DNA of 64,000 bases. Origin: Heligmosomoides polygyrus polygyrus. Lineage: Eukaryota > Nematoda > Chromadorea > Rhabditida > Heligmosomidae. The translations under genes and the position numbers were made by a program. Positions 33,997-45,680 of this stretch are shown one piece after another. Location: the NCBI GenBank assembly GCA_947396885.1, contig OX377204.1, forward strand, positions 40,075,975-40,139,974, written 5' to 3'. The notes beneath the pieces were generated by a model. That model did no database searches, was not told the origin of the DNA, and worked only from the letters and a program-made list of their open reading frames with translations. Every line of letters begins with the position of its first letter. The stretch's first letter is position 1.

Positions 33997-34398
33997 GGAG
34001 AATTAAATTCAAATAACAACAATGGACACTTGACAACAAACGAAGGTTATTAAAACGTTCAAAGGGAATCATCAGGAAGAAACAGTACAGTTTGGGCACA
34101 GATGGGAATCTCAGAACAAACGAATACTCTAGGAAGCAGATCTTGGGAAAAGGTGAGAGTTGCGCTACAAAACACTGAAAACTGGAGGATCTGAAGACAA
34201 CAGAACAGCTACATTCAGAACAATCTTTGCTGCCGCTTCCCACATGCTGACATTTGAACTACACACAACGCCGAACTTACAATTACTCAAGACTAAGGAT
34301 ATTGACTTAAATCAACACCAAATCCAGCTACAAAACATACAAATAGTCTTGCGATGGGAATCACTCATCTTTGGTAGCCATGTATCCAAGGAGCACTG

Positions 34399-36586
34399 CT
34401 ACTTTCTCCCAAAGTCGTCGACTCCATCCTGAATATTCATTCAATGCAGTTGGATCTCCTTTGCAGAAAAACTTTGGTTGTCGTAATACGGAGGGAAAGG
34501 CAGACTGTATGTATTCGTTATGGCAATTTCAGACCGCTAGATAACTGCAGTTTAGTTTCAAGCTAACCGAAACAGAAGAAAACCGGAAGTCAAGCTCCGC
34601 AGCACCAGACTACCCTCGGCCCATCCGTGGCCTGACACCGTATCATACACGCAGAGGCTGCACCACTCTACACGCCATCTAGGGCTGCGGCGTAAAATTA
34701 TGCAATGGACAAGGAAACTGACCTCTTGGACAACTCTTTTCGAACGCGCACTAGACCTTTGGTCCACTACAATCTCTACTCCTGCATTGTGTTCATCACC
34801 ATCGCTTCCTGAAAATAACCAGGTCTCGAATGCCACCCAGCTGGAAGACTAGACGGAAGAACTGTTCCTACCTTCCTCTCCCTCCAACTCAATGAACTTG
34901 TCGTGAGTCCAGACTCCATCAGCTGCAGAACGCGAGCCGAACGATCTACGTGGTGGACCATCACGATCCCGGCGGTCATACTGGACGACAGAAATATATA
35001 CAGGACGTGACAAAGATATAAAGTATCACTAACTCTATCTCTGCCACCGTATCCGCGGAAACCGCTTAAACGGTCACGCCTTGGGCCCAGGTCGATCCGT
35101 GGATCGTACGCAGTCCGTCCGCGCCACTGCTTTTCTTCACCACGGTCGTCATGCTTAAAAGACTTATTCGAAATAATGTTTTTCAGAAAAACAAACCAAA
35201 ATTGTCCAAATACTAAATCACAGCCTTACTCCGAAATATCCCCTTCCTTTAGGAACTGTTGTTGGGTCAATGAGCCGCTGAACTGGTTTGCCCTCCTCTT
35301 CGTCACGAAATTTGCCTGGAAATTATATATAAAACAACACCCAATACAACAGCACTCACGACACTTAACACGGAGTTAAAATACGGGAATACCGTACATG
35401 TACCTACTAGGTAAGCGTAGCTTGTAAAGGAAGCAGCTATACTAAAAGCGTCAGAATACACCATGAAACACAGTGTCCAACCAAGGTTGTGCGTAGATGA
35501 AATCCGAAATTCCGTAAATCGTAAATCGTAATAACGAAGAAACCGTTGTAAATAGTAAACTATAAATCGCAAGAGGTGTTCGGCGCGTAGTGTCTCTATA
35601 TTACTAGTTTTTCTGCCAAAGGTACTTAAAGCTAATCCAATACTTGTTATTGCGCTATTCTCAACTAAAGCTAAATAATTTTCTAGTCAAATGGACACCT
35701 TTAAAGTCAGTTGAACTCCTGAACAAATTTCAAACCGAACAGGGCACATTCAAAAACGAATTCTAAATGAACTGTTGTTTGTTAAGCTTTATCTTACAAA
35801 CGGTGATCAAATGACGAATACTATCATGAAATAAAATTTTCATCCTTCCCGCTAGCCTTTAGATAAAGTATAAAGGATAGAGTATAAATGTAAATCTACT
35901 TTAATATAAACAATCGCAAAAAGTCAGTGTTAAAATTGCTAAATCCTAGTACCCACAGCAAAAGGCAATGTAGGATCCTCATTTTCACTAATCGAGCAAG
36001 GGTTGAATTTCTGAAGCTTGCAAGAGAAATAACCTACCAAGCAGTTCAAGGCAATTCAAGAAACTAGCTGACAGGTATTCGCGTATTTTTAAAGGGTAGC
36101 ATCGAACACTAGAGCGATGTAGTATTAATTAAATCTGGTGAACTCAACACCAGCCCTAGCTTCCTGCTTCCGACACGATAAGTGTTTCGAATTCCAGGCT
36201 CAGCTGAAAGCGTGTCGAGAGACAAAACTATGTTGAAGGGCCGCGCCGCAGGCAAAAGAGAGAGCAACAAAGATAGACAACACGAGAAGTAGACCACAAA
36301 TAACCCGATTGAGCTTGCTCCTTACACGGATGCAGAACTAGTCTGCTGGAATTAATCATTTTTCACGAGTACCGCTAGAGAACAACACTAGCAAAGTCGG
36401 CAATTATGAGAGTTAAACAAATGAAAAAACTGCACAGGAAGCGAAGGAAACCACTGAGCAAGCTGACGTGGTAATGGTATACTGGAGAGCCATTCACCAA
36501 CCGTTAAGTCTGTTGCTGTCCACATCATGTACGGCATCAAATCTTTCACGGACACGGCGATCACCGAACGAAAGTCTATCTCTCAT
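34399..36586 (-). CDS. THRAP3/BCLAF1-like protein (HDDR..WTHDKF block), six exons
   Basis: Exons (minus): 36502-36586, 35230-35315, 35034-35153, 34872-34980, 34723-34808, 34399-34428. This makes 516 nt and 171 residues if translation starts at 36586, with all phases agreeing. The core reads PTTVPKGRGYFGHDDRGE, an RG/RD-rich stretch, then DGVWTHDKFIELEGEEG and a short acidic tail. This matches the C-terminal block of the THRAP3/BCLAF1 family. The related SELOR region of CASC3/Barentsz, which binds the exon junction complex, is an alternative. Such proteins act in nuclear mRNA processing. An acceptor gttgttttag lies 7 nt before the ATG, but the RS-rich exon at 40970 may instead splice here. Poly(A) signal at 33991. 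Confidence 0.75.
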
Positions 36587-36599
36587 TGACTGTCTAAAA

Positions 36600-39300
36600 C
36601 AACAGCATTTGCTCTAGCATACCTACGAATTCAATGCACTGCTGAGAACACGTTTCATATTAAGCAAGCAGTCTAAGTGCGTGCCTCTAGGGCGGCACTA
36701 AAATCAGAGCGATGTATTGAGCCAAGGCCAAAATCAGAAAAATGGAATTTAAACCGACTTTTTACCTATTTGAGAAACCTCCAGCTCTATCTCTATCTCC
36801 GTCACTTCTGCGCCTCTCGTATGAGTTCATACCTCCGCTCATCCTGCAAGCAGTACTATAAGTGATGATGACTCGAATAAGCCGTATGTCGCGCTGTTAC
36901 GCGCACAATTTCACTTGGTTTAACTAATTCTGCGAAGAAGTGTTTGCCCACAATACTTATAAAGCTCGCATTTTTTCAATGTCTTAATTAACTTAATGCA
37001 AAACCGCATAGAACTGCATTAGGAAGCTCTTACACCCAAGTTTCACGTTCCTCAAGCATACTCCAAGGGGGAGGTTTACTCCTACAAGCGGTATCTATGG
37101 CAGTTGAAGTGATTCACGTTCAGCATTCTTGCACAAAATACCCACATCTACATATAAAGATAGTTTTGCTGCTTGACAACGAAAACAAATAGCAGAGCAC
37201 TTGTTATGGCTGTCGAATGGAGATAACACATACCTGGAAGAGACTGCTCCAGAGCGGCGAGGCCCATCGATTGTACATGTCTATAAATCAAGTTAAGGAC
37301 ACAATAGAGCCCGTAATCAGTCTAAAACATTGCCAGCTTCAAACAGAATACATGACGCTTGACTGGATAAACAACAGCAAAGAATCCATCCATGATGTAA
37401 AGAGAAAAAAGATCACATATTCTACACCTCTGTGCGAAGCATTGAGACCACCCCTGAATCCTCCAAAAGTAGCTTGAGAACGCACTGCCACCATCGTCCT
37501 TGTTGCATTAAAAACCTCTATACAGAAATTCTAGCCAGGATACATCGTCGGTGCAAAACGCCATGAGCTTTTATTGAAAGCTAAGTAGGAGCAAAACTAT
37601 GAAACCGTCCGACATTATACCACCCTCATATTTCGAGCTTTTTTTGTGCTCAAAATATGCTCGAGATAAGATACAAAGATAACCAAAATAAAACAAGAAG
37701 CATGCCTCCATCATTTGACAGTAATGCCTAATGCACGCATCTTGACTTGGTGGACAATGTGTGGAGCGCAACTGATTAACAGTCCATTTCGATGCACCGA
37801 GGTTCAGATGGCGTCGAAGGTCGTTCAGAATTTAAGTGCTATTGGAAGACCGCTCTACTATCATCTATTCTAAATAACTTGCTACGGCATTTTTCCTGTA
37901 TACTTCTGTACCCTTCAGATAGCAGCTGACAGCGAGGCCTCCGTGATCTTCCTACTTCAAAAGCGGGCTAGATAAAGAACGTCGATATGAATTTTACCGT
38001 AGTTGTATATCTCTTGAGCTTAGGCATTATTGTCAGATAAGGCAAGCTATGCCCCTGTTAACTTTTCGACCCATTTACACCCAATTTTGTAAGAACAGCC
38101 TCCAAGGGCAGAGGATAATATCAAGTGGCCTCATGGTTTTGCACCGAGCTAGTTTTCAACAAAGGCTCATGGCATTCTGCACCGACAAGTTGTCCCGCGC
38201 AGAACTCCTACATGGAGGCTCCCTGCCGCTAGAAATACAATGTAGACACAACTGATCCTTAGCACTACGTCCACAAGCTACCCTTGTAAGAATCAGGGGA
38301 TGTTCTTATTGTTTTGCATCAGAGTGTATAGAGCACCGGCAGATTATGGTTGCAAAAACAGCTCAAGAGAGCGAAGTAGCTTCATAAACTTTCACTCACT
38401 ATTCTTTCCTTTGGAGTCGACAGCTTGCTCTCTTTTTTACCTAAAGGAATTGAAGTCATTTCAACAGCAAAAATGCACCTCGGCAGAGCTTCATTGGTTA
38501 CGTTATCGCCACTGCTGAAAGAATGTCACCAACACGCTGCATTCGCAGTGAATACATCTAGAAACTTCTCGGAATGAATTTCGATGCTTGTTGAAATCCT
38601 AATAAACCACGTGAAACACAATGCTCTCTACATCTACATCCACATCACGTTCTGTATGTTTTATCACATGGCAGGAGTCAGTATGGTAACCAATTTTCTA
38701 AAGGAAATCACGTCCACCAATGCGTTATGTTAAAGAATCCAAAATCCTAAGCGAAACCACGTCCGCCGTTGCGAATGCTGATGCGTGCTTTCTAACAGAT
38801 CTATGTCTGCCTGTTCACTAATTTCGGCCGAGACAAGACAGCTAAAAACGAAAACTGATGCCCCCTCATTCAGTGATTGACGTCACATGTATTTCACCAG
38901 ACATTCCTGACAGAATTCCGTGGTTATGACTCTCATCGCTCCCCAGCTGCGCATGAAAGCCACATCGCTTCTTAGCTACGTATAGTTGTGCTGCACTACT
39001 GATTCCACTGTGAATTCCTCTCAAGTGAACTCTGTATTTCAGGCCGCAGTCTCTCTGCTGAACAGAGTGCGACCCTGTATAGCAAAACTGAGTACCTGGC
39101 TTATAAGAGTTCCCACAGGTATCATCATGGAAGTTAGCATGCAGCGAAATGGTCGTGAGCGCCGTTTCGACATAACAACGAAATGCAAGAGGAAGCCTTA
39201 CTTCGAGCTCTTCAAGACAACGCTCACTGGGCGAACACACGTAAATCGCATCGCCGTAACCGCATAAAGCGAGCCGTACTCTAATTCTGGTTCCTCGTCT
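36600..39300. other. Unassigned stretch, possibly a 4-kb intron
   Basis: Short frames on both strands (37217-37477 plus, 37571-37771 minus, 38866-39240 minus, 38986-39267 plus) have no recognisable domain. If the RS exon at 40970 belongs to the gene ending at 34399, all of this is intron. Confidence 0.4.
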
Positions 39301-39307
39301 GCTTTAA

Positions 39308-39416
39308 GGCTTATGGTATACTCCCGCGACACGTCGCGGCGCAACGCGGGAGTATACCATAAACATAAGGCGTATGTTATACTTCGGCGACGCGTCAGCG
39401 AAATATAACATAGGCC
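39308..39416. mobile_element. Two adjacent miniature inverted-repeat elements (PIF/Harbinger-like)
   Basis: Element 2 (39369-39416) is a 48-bp near-palindrome with ends GGCGTATGTTATAC and GTATAACATAGGCC... read inward. It is flanked by TAA at 39366-39368 and 39417-39419. Element 1 (39308 to about 39363) is a second palindrome, GGCTTATGGTATACTCCCGC with its reverse complement. The ends resemble those at 16976/20191 and 47972/48288. Confidence 0.7.
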
Positions 39417-39744
39417 TAACCCCTCGGAGTTTTATCTATACTTCGAACGCCTCAAAATCAGGAACACTGCCACAACAGCGATATCAGGGCTCGAAGACGC
39501 ATTTTTTCTTGAAACTGCAGCATACTCTACGACAAGAGCTTTGACGCATGGGAACTGAGCATGCAAGCAACTCTTTTGCAGGAAGGATTACACCTAAAAG
39601 CTACTCTCAAATCTTAAATCTCCTCGAAGGATAAATGACCGCATAAATAAAATTATAGGTGATTCAGTGCAATTAAACACGATAAAACGAATTAACTAAG
39701 TGGTACTTTTGTTAATAATAAATGAATTAAAATTAAAAATAATC

Positions 39745-40950
39745 GTTCGTGCGTATGAAGTTCGTCACGGACAGGAGGGACTCCGTAGAAGTTGAAGCCG
39801 ACATCGACATAGGATCTTCCGGAAAGAATGTTGAAGAGAAGCCTCGAAAAAAAGCAAGTCTATCCGCCACCAGCAAGAATCCCGTGCAGTAGACGTACAA
39901 AAGCCGACGACTTATCAGAAACAGGTGCTACGCCACGCATATCGGCGTGTCTCGCACTTACGCGCTTCGCTCGATGTTGCATTATCCCTATGCTAACAAT
40001 AGGGACAAACACATCAAGCTAACTGCTCTACTTATGCAGCTTTGTTCCCTCCCTAGAAGTACAAAGGGCAATATTTGATAACCTTAGTATGTTCCAATCT
40101 TGCTCCGCCTCCCTTAAGATCAGATGAATAGTTTTGCGGTATGAAGCCATCCAGATCTCCACTACTATGCTCAATATCGGCGCGACATCTCCAAACAGTT
40201 CAGTGATGCCGTTGCTTGTGCTAATCAGTGCCTTCGTCCCCTAGGTCCTTCGACAACCCTCCTGCTGCCCCTTAGCACGGTCCCCCACTTCACTCTAGCG
40301 CCATACTGACTGCAGGCACCTTCATCCTCAAACGGCCAACAGCGAGCAAAAACCGACATTTTAGATAGATGCTGGCGTCTGATTGACTTTGGTCACACGA
40401 CGAAAAGCCTTTTTGTTTGAACCGAGGTTTCCCACCGCTTCTAATGTTATGTTGAACAAAAAATTTTTCACGCGGAACAGCTACAGCAATGCCCCCAGCA
40501 CTTATCCCCCTTACTGGAACTCATCCCTACTACAGGTACTGATTCAGCACTATTGGTACCTCTGACTGGACCTGGTTCCCCATTACTACTACAAATTCCC
40601 CTCAATGATCCCCTTAGCAGACGACGTGTTCGGCACGTCTTCAGAATCTCAGGTACGTTGGGCGACGTATTCGGAACGTCTTTGGAAACCATCCCCAGGC
40701 ACGTATAAGACGTCTGGGGATGGTTTCCAAAGACGCTATACTTGATTTTTCGCTATACTAGCGAACCGCAAGTTCCCTTTTCCCCGATTTTGTGCCTAAT
40801 TTTTGACTCATCGCTTAGCGGACATTAATGTGTAATATAATATAGTATAATCATGTGTACAGTAAAAAGTGAATGAACTTCCCGTCTTCTGACAGTTTGC
40901 TGTACCATTGTGCAGCCGCTTGAATTCCCGTAGATCATTTAAATGCAATA
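39745..40950 (+). repeat. Dispersed repeat family R1, copy 1
   Basis: Blocks shared with other copies: gaagttgaagccgacatcga near 39790 (also 44603), agctaactgctctacttatg near 40016 (60550), the ccccttagcagacgacgt and ggcacgtcttc series near 40610-40690 (60710-60830), catcgcttagcg near 40810 (61530), and ccgcttgaattcccgtagat near 40917 (44810). It contains an inverted pair around 40680-40735 (gatggtttccaaagacg). No reading frame of note. The family is unnamed as far as I can tell. Confidence 0.7.
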
Positions 40951-40969
40951 TAAAAATTAAGTGACAAAC

Positions 40970-41109
40970 TCACTTCTCAGAGCAAGAAGAGCTTCCTGAT
41001 CTAGCATGTTTACTGGTTGACTTTTTGAGACGACGGGTCGTGGACCACGAAGTAGAGGAGATCGAGAGCGGGAACGAGACCGTCCATGGGAAACATTGAC
41101 GCGTCGCAT
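40970..41109 (-). CDS. RS-rich first exon, probably of the THRAP3/BCLAF1-like gene
   Basis: An acceptor attattcag (AG at 41121-41120) lies 10 nt before ATG 41109. The frame reads MRRVNVSHGRSRSRSRSPLL and continues for 46 codons. Two donors are possible: gtgagt after 40974 (phase 1) or gtttgt after 40970 (phase 2). Only the second joins in frame to 36593 (..LALRSE+QSMRDRL..). An arginine/serine-rich N-terminus is what THRAP3/BCLAF1 proteins have, which supports one gene across a 4.4-kb intron that holds repeat R1 and two MITEs. With the stronger donor, an unseen middle exon would be needed. Confidence 0.55.
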
Positions 41110-41121
41110 TCTAGAGGTACT

Positions 41122-42160
41122 GAATAATGCATTTGTGAAATAACGCAATCTGTGCGTATGCTAAGGATACTCCAAGAAGACAGCAAAATTACTGTAATGA
41201 ACAGAAAAAACAGTGGAGAAGCAGAATGAAAATGGGCAATGAGTGCCACCACCAACCAGAGAAATCAGATGAAAGAGGTGAAGAAAAGAATATGTCTCGA
41301 AAACCAGCACACCATCTATGCGTGAAATTATCTGGTCATGCAAACGCTGAATTTGTTTCTAGTTTTCACTAAATTGCGACCATATTTTTTCACATCCTCA
41401 ATAAGAATCTGATTCGGTGAACTACGCAAAATTTAAAGATGCCGTCAGGAAAAAAGAGATATCAACCTTCACCAATAAGGAGTCAAACGAGGGGACGAGG
41501 GAAATATTTGCCCAACCAAAACTTCACTCATGTAGCCAAGGTTCTTCGTGTTCGTCTCTCTTCGAGGATTGCTAAGTGGCGCAGACCAGAGTCAATGGAA
41601 TAATTTCCCACGACACTAATTTCTAGTATTTGGAACTCATTACCTTAATATTCGACCTCTCGTAACTTCTTTTTAGGCACAGGGGATACACGCAACTATG
41701 TTCCCACCGTCTTGAAGGGCTACCAAGGTAAGGCATGTTATAAGGTTACCTCTTACCCGGTAAGACTTTAGAGAAGGAGTCCACCCTCTATCCCTTCCAC
41801 TTCAGGTACCGGCGCAATCGCAGATTAGAAGGATTGGTATATTTCACTGAGCCACCTAGGACGTGACAGAGCAGTGTCCACCTACAGTTGTAACGCATAT
41901 GTGACCATGCTCAACGTTCTCATTTTGACAAATACATAGGAGTTTATGGAGGAAAATGAGGGGGTGTAACCACTGAATAGGGACTGACTCCCCCCCCCCC
42001 CTCCGGACCCTATTTGCTCCAATATAAGGACTCGAACTATGCGGAGCTACATAGATCTTCAAAAAATTGAAGGCGCACAACACGGTCGCTCGACACCGTA
42101 ACGACTCCACCTGCAGATCTAAACCTGTCGTTAGAGCGCGGAAACTACTCGGGCATTCGA
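41122..42160. other. Unassigned stretch
   Basis: No exon or repeat was recognised. A run of about 12 C sits near 41990-42001. Confidence 0.4.
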
Positions 42161-42179
42161 CGTGCAACACGATTTGTTT

Positions 42180-42560
42180 GGTGCAGTGTGCGGTATAGTT
42201 GTGCTTCTGAGAAATTTTGTCGAACGAATGAATGAGCGAATAAATTCGATATCGAACATTTTCGGAAGAATGCATGGACGAATTTATTCGATGTCGAAAA
42301 TGCTCGAGCGATTGAACGAATCGTCAATTTTTGCTGTGCTTAACGATTTGGAGGTTTATCCGACATTCGAAAAAATCTTTCGATTTTCAAATAAAGTTGA
42401 AATATTCTATTTTCGAATAATATTCGAATATGGACTCCTTTCTATATTTGAATTCGAACGAATATTCAACTTTTTGAAACCATCGGTTTCATTTCGAATA
42501 TTCGAGAATCTAGAAATATCGAATGTTCGACTATTCAACCAAATTAGTCCAATATATTCG
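42180..42560. repeat. TTCGAA-rich low-complexity stretch
   Basis: The motif ATTCGAA/TTCGAAT and close variants recur more than ten times on both strands, so the segment can pair with itself in many registers. The open frame through it (42162-42602) is biased to I, F, N and R and is likely a by-product. Confidence 0.6.
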
Positions 42561-42604
42561 CTCGGGCACAACTATCGTGTACGGCCACTCTTCCCGCAAT
42601 AGAT

Positions 42605-42982
42605 ATGCTGTTTTGTATTGCTTCAGTTGCTCGATGGTATCATGAAACCACACCACTGGTGGGCGATACTTCCAAGTTTCGTTCAAGGGGGGGGGGGGCG
42701 CTTGTAGTGTTACGTTGTTCGCGGTGTAGAGGAATTGTAGTAGTAGAGAGTTGTGTTAAATCTCACCCCTGTGAGCATTGTAAGCTAATAGTGAAAGTGC
42801 AAACGAAGTATTTCAATACATTTTCGAATGGTTTGTTTGTAGCGGACTCGAAGAGATGGAGTTGCAACCACTGCAGCTTGAAGCCTTTTGTTTATTGCAC
42901 ATTTCTGCAGATGCGGAAGAGAGCACAGCATTGGGCAGGACTGGGGACTCCGGGATGTAGCCACACCAACGCACCGTATTAG
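42605..42982 (+). other. Cysteine-rich open frame of unknown status
   Basis: A 125-codon frame has a zinc-ribbon-like arrangement, CSRCRGIVVVESC..CEHCKLIVKV and later CNHC, with CxxC pairs about 24 residues apart. It also runs through a homopolymer of 10 G, translated as GGG, which argues for chance. There is no known family, and splice sites do not clearly bound it. Confidence 0.25.
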
Positions 42983-43078
42983 AACTGCTTACATCCTGGA
43001 GCTCCTTTCCTTGCCGAAAACGGAAGCAAATAAAAGGTGGGTCTGAAATTAGTCGAAACGAGAAGAAGAGGAAATTAA

Positions 43079-43540
43079 GGGCCTATTCATACCTCGCGAC
43101 AAGAGCGACTGAAGCGATGGGGCGACGGATGTAGTGTGGTGTACGTAAATAATTACGCAGTTCACACTACATGTTGTTACAGGATGTTTCGTTGCGATCA
43201 AAACTCTTGCGCCAGGCGGGACTCGAACCCGCATCTTCTGCTTTCCGGGCAGCGATGTTCGCCTTACACCACCGGCGCTGTTTGACCGCATGTAACATCC
43301 GCGATATCCTCGAGGCCTGTCAGCACCCACCCGTGATACGGGGCGGTCGCTGCATGCGAACATCGCTGCCCGGAAAGCAGAAGATGCGGGTTCGAGTCCC
43401 ACCTGGCGCAAGAGTTTTGATCGCAACGAAACATCCTGTAACAACATGTAGTGTGAACTGCGTAATTATTTACGTACACCGCACTACATCCGTCGCCCCA
43501 GTCGCTCTTGTCGCTCTTGTCACGAAGTATGAACAGGGCC
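43079..43540. mobile_element. PIF/Harbinger-like MITE whose arms contain tRNA-like sequence
   Basis: It is flanked by TAA at 43076-43078 and 43541-43543. The ends are inverted: GGGCCTATTCATACCTCGCG at the left, and GGCCCTGTTCATACTTCGTG when the right end is read inward. The arms of about 180 bp match closely (e.g. tacgtaaataattacgcagt at 43142 and its inverse near 43463) and include most of a tRNA-like sequence. TWA target duplications and GGGCC ends are typical of PIF/Harbinger elements. No transposase is present. Confidence 0.8.
43209..43278 (-). tRNA. tRNA-Gly-like sequence (probable pseudogene) in the MITE arm
   Basis: On the minus strand it has a 7-bp acceptor stem (GCGCCGG with CCTGGCGC), an A-box-like TGGTGTAAGGCG, and a perfect T arm GCGGGTTCGAGTCCCGC. 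The anticodon arm CTGC-CCGGAAA-GCAG would show GGA but lacks T33, so it is unlikely to function. The overall sequence is closest to tRNA-Gly. The opposite MITE arm (43357-43409, plus) carries only the 3' two-thirds. Confidence 0.5.
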
Positions 43541-43689
43541 TAAGGTTCCCGGTATGTAGCTACATGCCAGTCCTACCCCCCCCCCCCCCAGAACCATGTA
43601 CTCTATATGACGTCCACATTCCTTGTGTAAGCGATCTTTTGAAATCCAAGTTTGAAGCCGGCGAACATTCCCTCTGCTTATGCTGGTTG

Positions 43690-44005
43690 ATCTCGACGGT
43701 GTATGTCAAAGGCTATATCAAAGACAGTGGCAGAATTGAGCGGGAGGAACGAGCGGCTCGAAGAGCTTTCAGTCACATGAAAGATTCTTCAACGCTGCGG
43801 CCATCAACTGAACTAGGAAGTCACTGCTGCACAAACAGCGACGCGAACAGAGTTCCGTATGAGACGCTTCTGGGAGAAAGCGTTCGGACTAAGAAAGCTT
43901 GTGGAAGGCTAGGATTAGCGATATCGTTGGTTGGAGAACTCATTGAAAATTGGGCAGTCCGGCGGGAAATTCACTTCAGTGGCGCCCAATATGATCGTCA
44001 GCCTT
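43690..44005 (+). mobile_element. Possible RTE-derived fragment
   Basis: The frame ending at 44007 contains ERAARRAFSHMKD, which resembles the ..RRKRAAWGAFKSI.. region after the RT in the other RTE copies. The rest is too decayed to be sure. Confidence 0.3.
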
Positions 44006-44389
44006 AACTGACTGATTGAAGGGTGGCAGCTTATCCGACGAATTTATTCAAAACCTCCGAAATTAGAACGTTATGCTCGCGTAATTAGACCCTACAACTA
44101 CTATTGGAAATCTAAGCTTGTTTTGGTTTTGGGTGGGGTGAAGCTGCCAGGTTTATAAGAAATATATGGTGGGCCCCCCTCTAGACTTGTACGTCAACAA
44201 GTGTTCCTGCAAGCAAGCAGCAGGTATCGCATTTGTCCGCTTCGGGGCGCACAGAGCTTTCACAGCGCCGTTTTTCTTTATTTAACGTCGACCAATTTGC
44301 AATTATTTAATTCTCTTAACCAATCATGGAAAGAGTGAGAAAGCAGTGTTCTGTTGAAGCCGCTGATCACCTGTACTACCTGCCGTCCC

Positions 44390-44585
44390 GTTGATCATCG
44401 ACTTGCTCGAGCGGGCGCCAGCAGCGTCTCCATTCGTCCCTGTCGCGTGCCAGAGTGCTCCAATGGATTCTCCTCGCTCGAGGGACACGAAGAGTGATAT
44501 CGGTTATTCAGGGCTTTCACGGAGAAGTCTGACCAACGCGTTGGTGGGCGTACTAGTGTGCTCTTCACATCCCGCGGAATCCAGG
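44390..44585 (-). mobile_element. RTE-clade LINE fragment H (C-terminal tail)
   Basis: The minus strand reads VTWIPRDVKSTLVRPPTRW-SDF-SVKALN, the same protein tail that ends copy D. In sequence it is closely similar to the reverse complement of 28530-28730. Only this end is present. Confidence 0.8.
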
Positions 44586-44842
44586 TGACAAAGGGCTCCG
44601 TCGAAGTTGAAGCTGACATCGACGTAGGGTCATTCGGAATGACTGTTGAAGAGAAACGAAACCGTCGAAAAAAGGCATGTCTGCCCCGCTACCAGCACTA
44701 AAGCCCGGGAGTAAGTTTCCAAAGTCGACCACTTTCAGAAATCGTATGTGTACAGTAGAAAGTGAACAAACTTCTCGCCTTCTGATTGATCGATGTAACA
44801 TTGCGCAGCCGCTTGAATTCCCGTAGATCATTTAAATGCATA
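44585..44842 (+). repeat. Dispersed repeat family R1, copy 2 (internal deletion)
   Basis: The first half (44585-44745) matches 39780-39925, and the second (44748-44842) matches 40857-40950 up to gatcatttaaatgca. The middle of about 900 bp is missing compared with copy 1. Confidence 0.7.
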
Positions 44843-45560
44843 TACAGGGTGTCTCAAAGAAATGTATACACTGTTTGAAAGGTGATAACTTTGTTCATAG
44901 TAAAGGCACCGAGGAAGTTAAGAGCTCATATGAAAGCTTAAGGATATAGAAATTTTCTGACATATGAGCGGTATAGGTTGAGCAATGCACTCGTCTCAAT
45001 TCTTGAATTTTACACTCGGCTGATTGTTTTTCGCTTGAACGCTTGGTATATTTTCTCCATAAAGTGGCCGCGTCGATTGATTTGAGCTTCTTTTAAGGTT
45101 TAAAACTTAAAAACACGCTATGGTTTGCGAAAAATACAAGTTATCCTAAAAAAACGCAGCTACTATTTGAAAGGTTCTAACATTGCTGCTAGTGAAGCTT
45201 TTGAACACGTTTGAGACTCTTGTGCAAGCGCAGAATAACGAGTAGTCAAGATTGCAAGTAGTCGTGCACGTGGCGTGCAAGTAGTCAAGATTGCGCCATG
45301 CCCCCACCTGAATCCTTGCATTTCAGACTCGATTGATTGTGCATCTGCTGAACGCATGTCAATCTTGCTACTATTGACCACATTAACCTGCACTGTGCTT
45401 ACCTTAATGTTTGGGACTTGGAAATCACGAGAAAGACACGCGACATGTGGCTTATTGATTCCAAAATTTATCGCTCTCGCTATCGCTCTAATAGCGTTCT
45501 CTACATATCTGAGCCCATAACATAAGTAATGTCCGGCTCTAGGCCTTCCCTTCCTTCCCC

Positions 45561-45680
45561 GAGGAGAAGAAGTTTATCCTGAAGTGCTACTGGAAGTTCA
45601 AAACCATCGTCGAAGTGCAGAGGCGATTCGCTGCAAAATTAAATCATGCGTGCGATTCCTCAGTAATTAATCGAGTCTGA
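45561..45680 (+). pseudogene. Transposase N-terminal HTH fragment (DUF4817-like)
   Basis: The frame EEKKFILKCYWKFKTIVEVQ-RRFAAKLN..SSVINRV ends in a stop at 45678. It resembles the N-terminal helix-turn-helix of a transposase group often annotated as DUF4817 (pattern F..YW.T.S...VQRRF...). It lies in the centre of the inner inverted pair, as expected for a decayed autonomous copy. The C-terminal part of a similar transposase appears at 60110-60472. Confidence 0.55.

Noticed and set aside
34558..34722. Extending the exon at 34723-34808 downstream as one open frame
   Set aside because: A gtcagt donor at 34722 and the acceptor atattcag before 34428 give a better ending; the extension has no conserved features.
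43171..43600. Frames translated from both strands of 43049-43600 that start with the same residues
   Set aside because: The identical starts come from the inverted arms of the MITE, not from paired genes.
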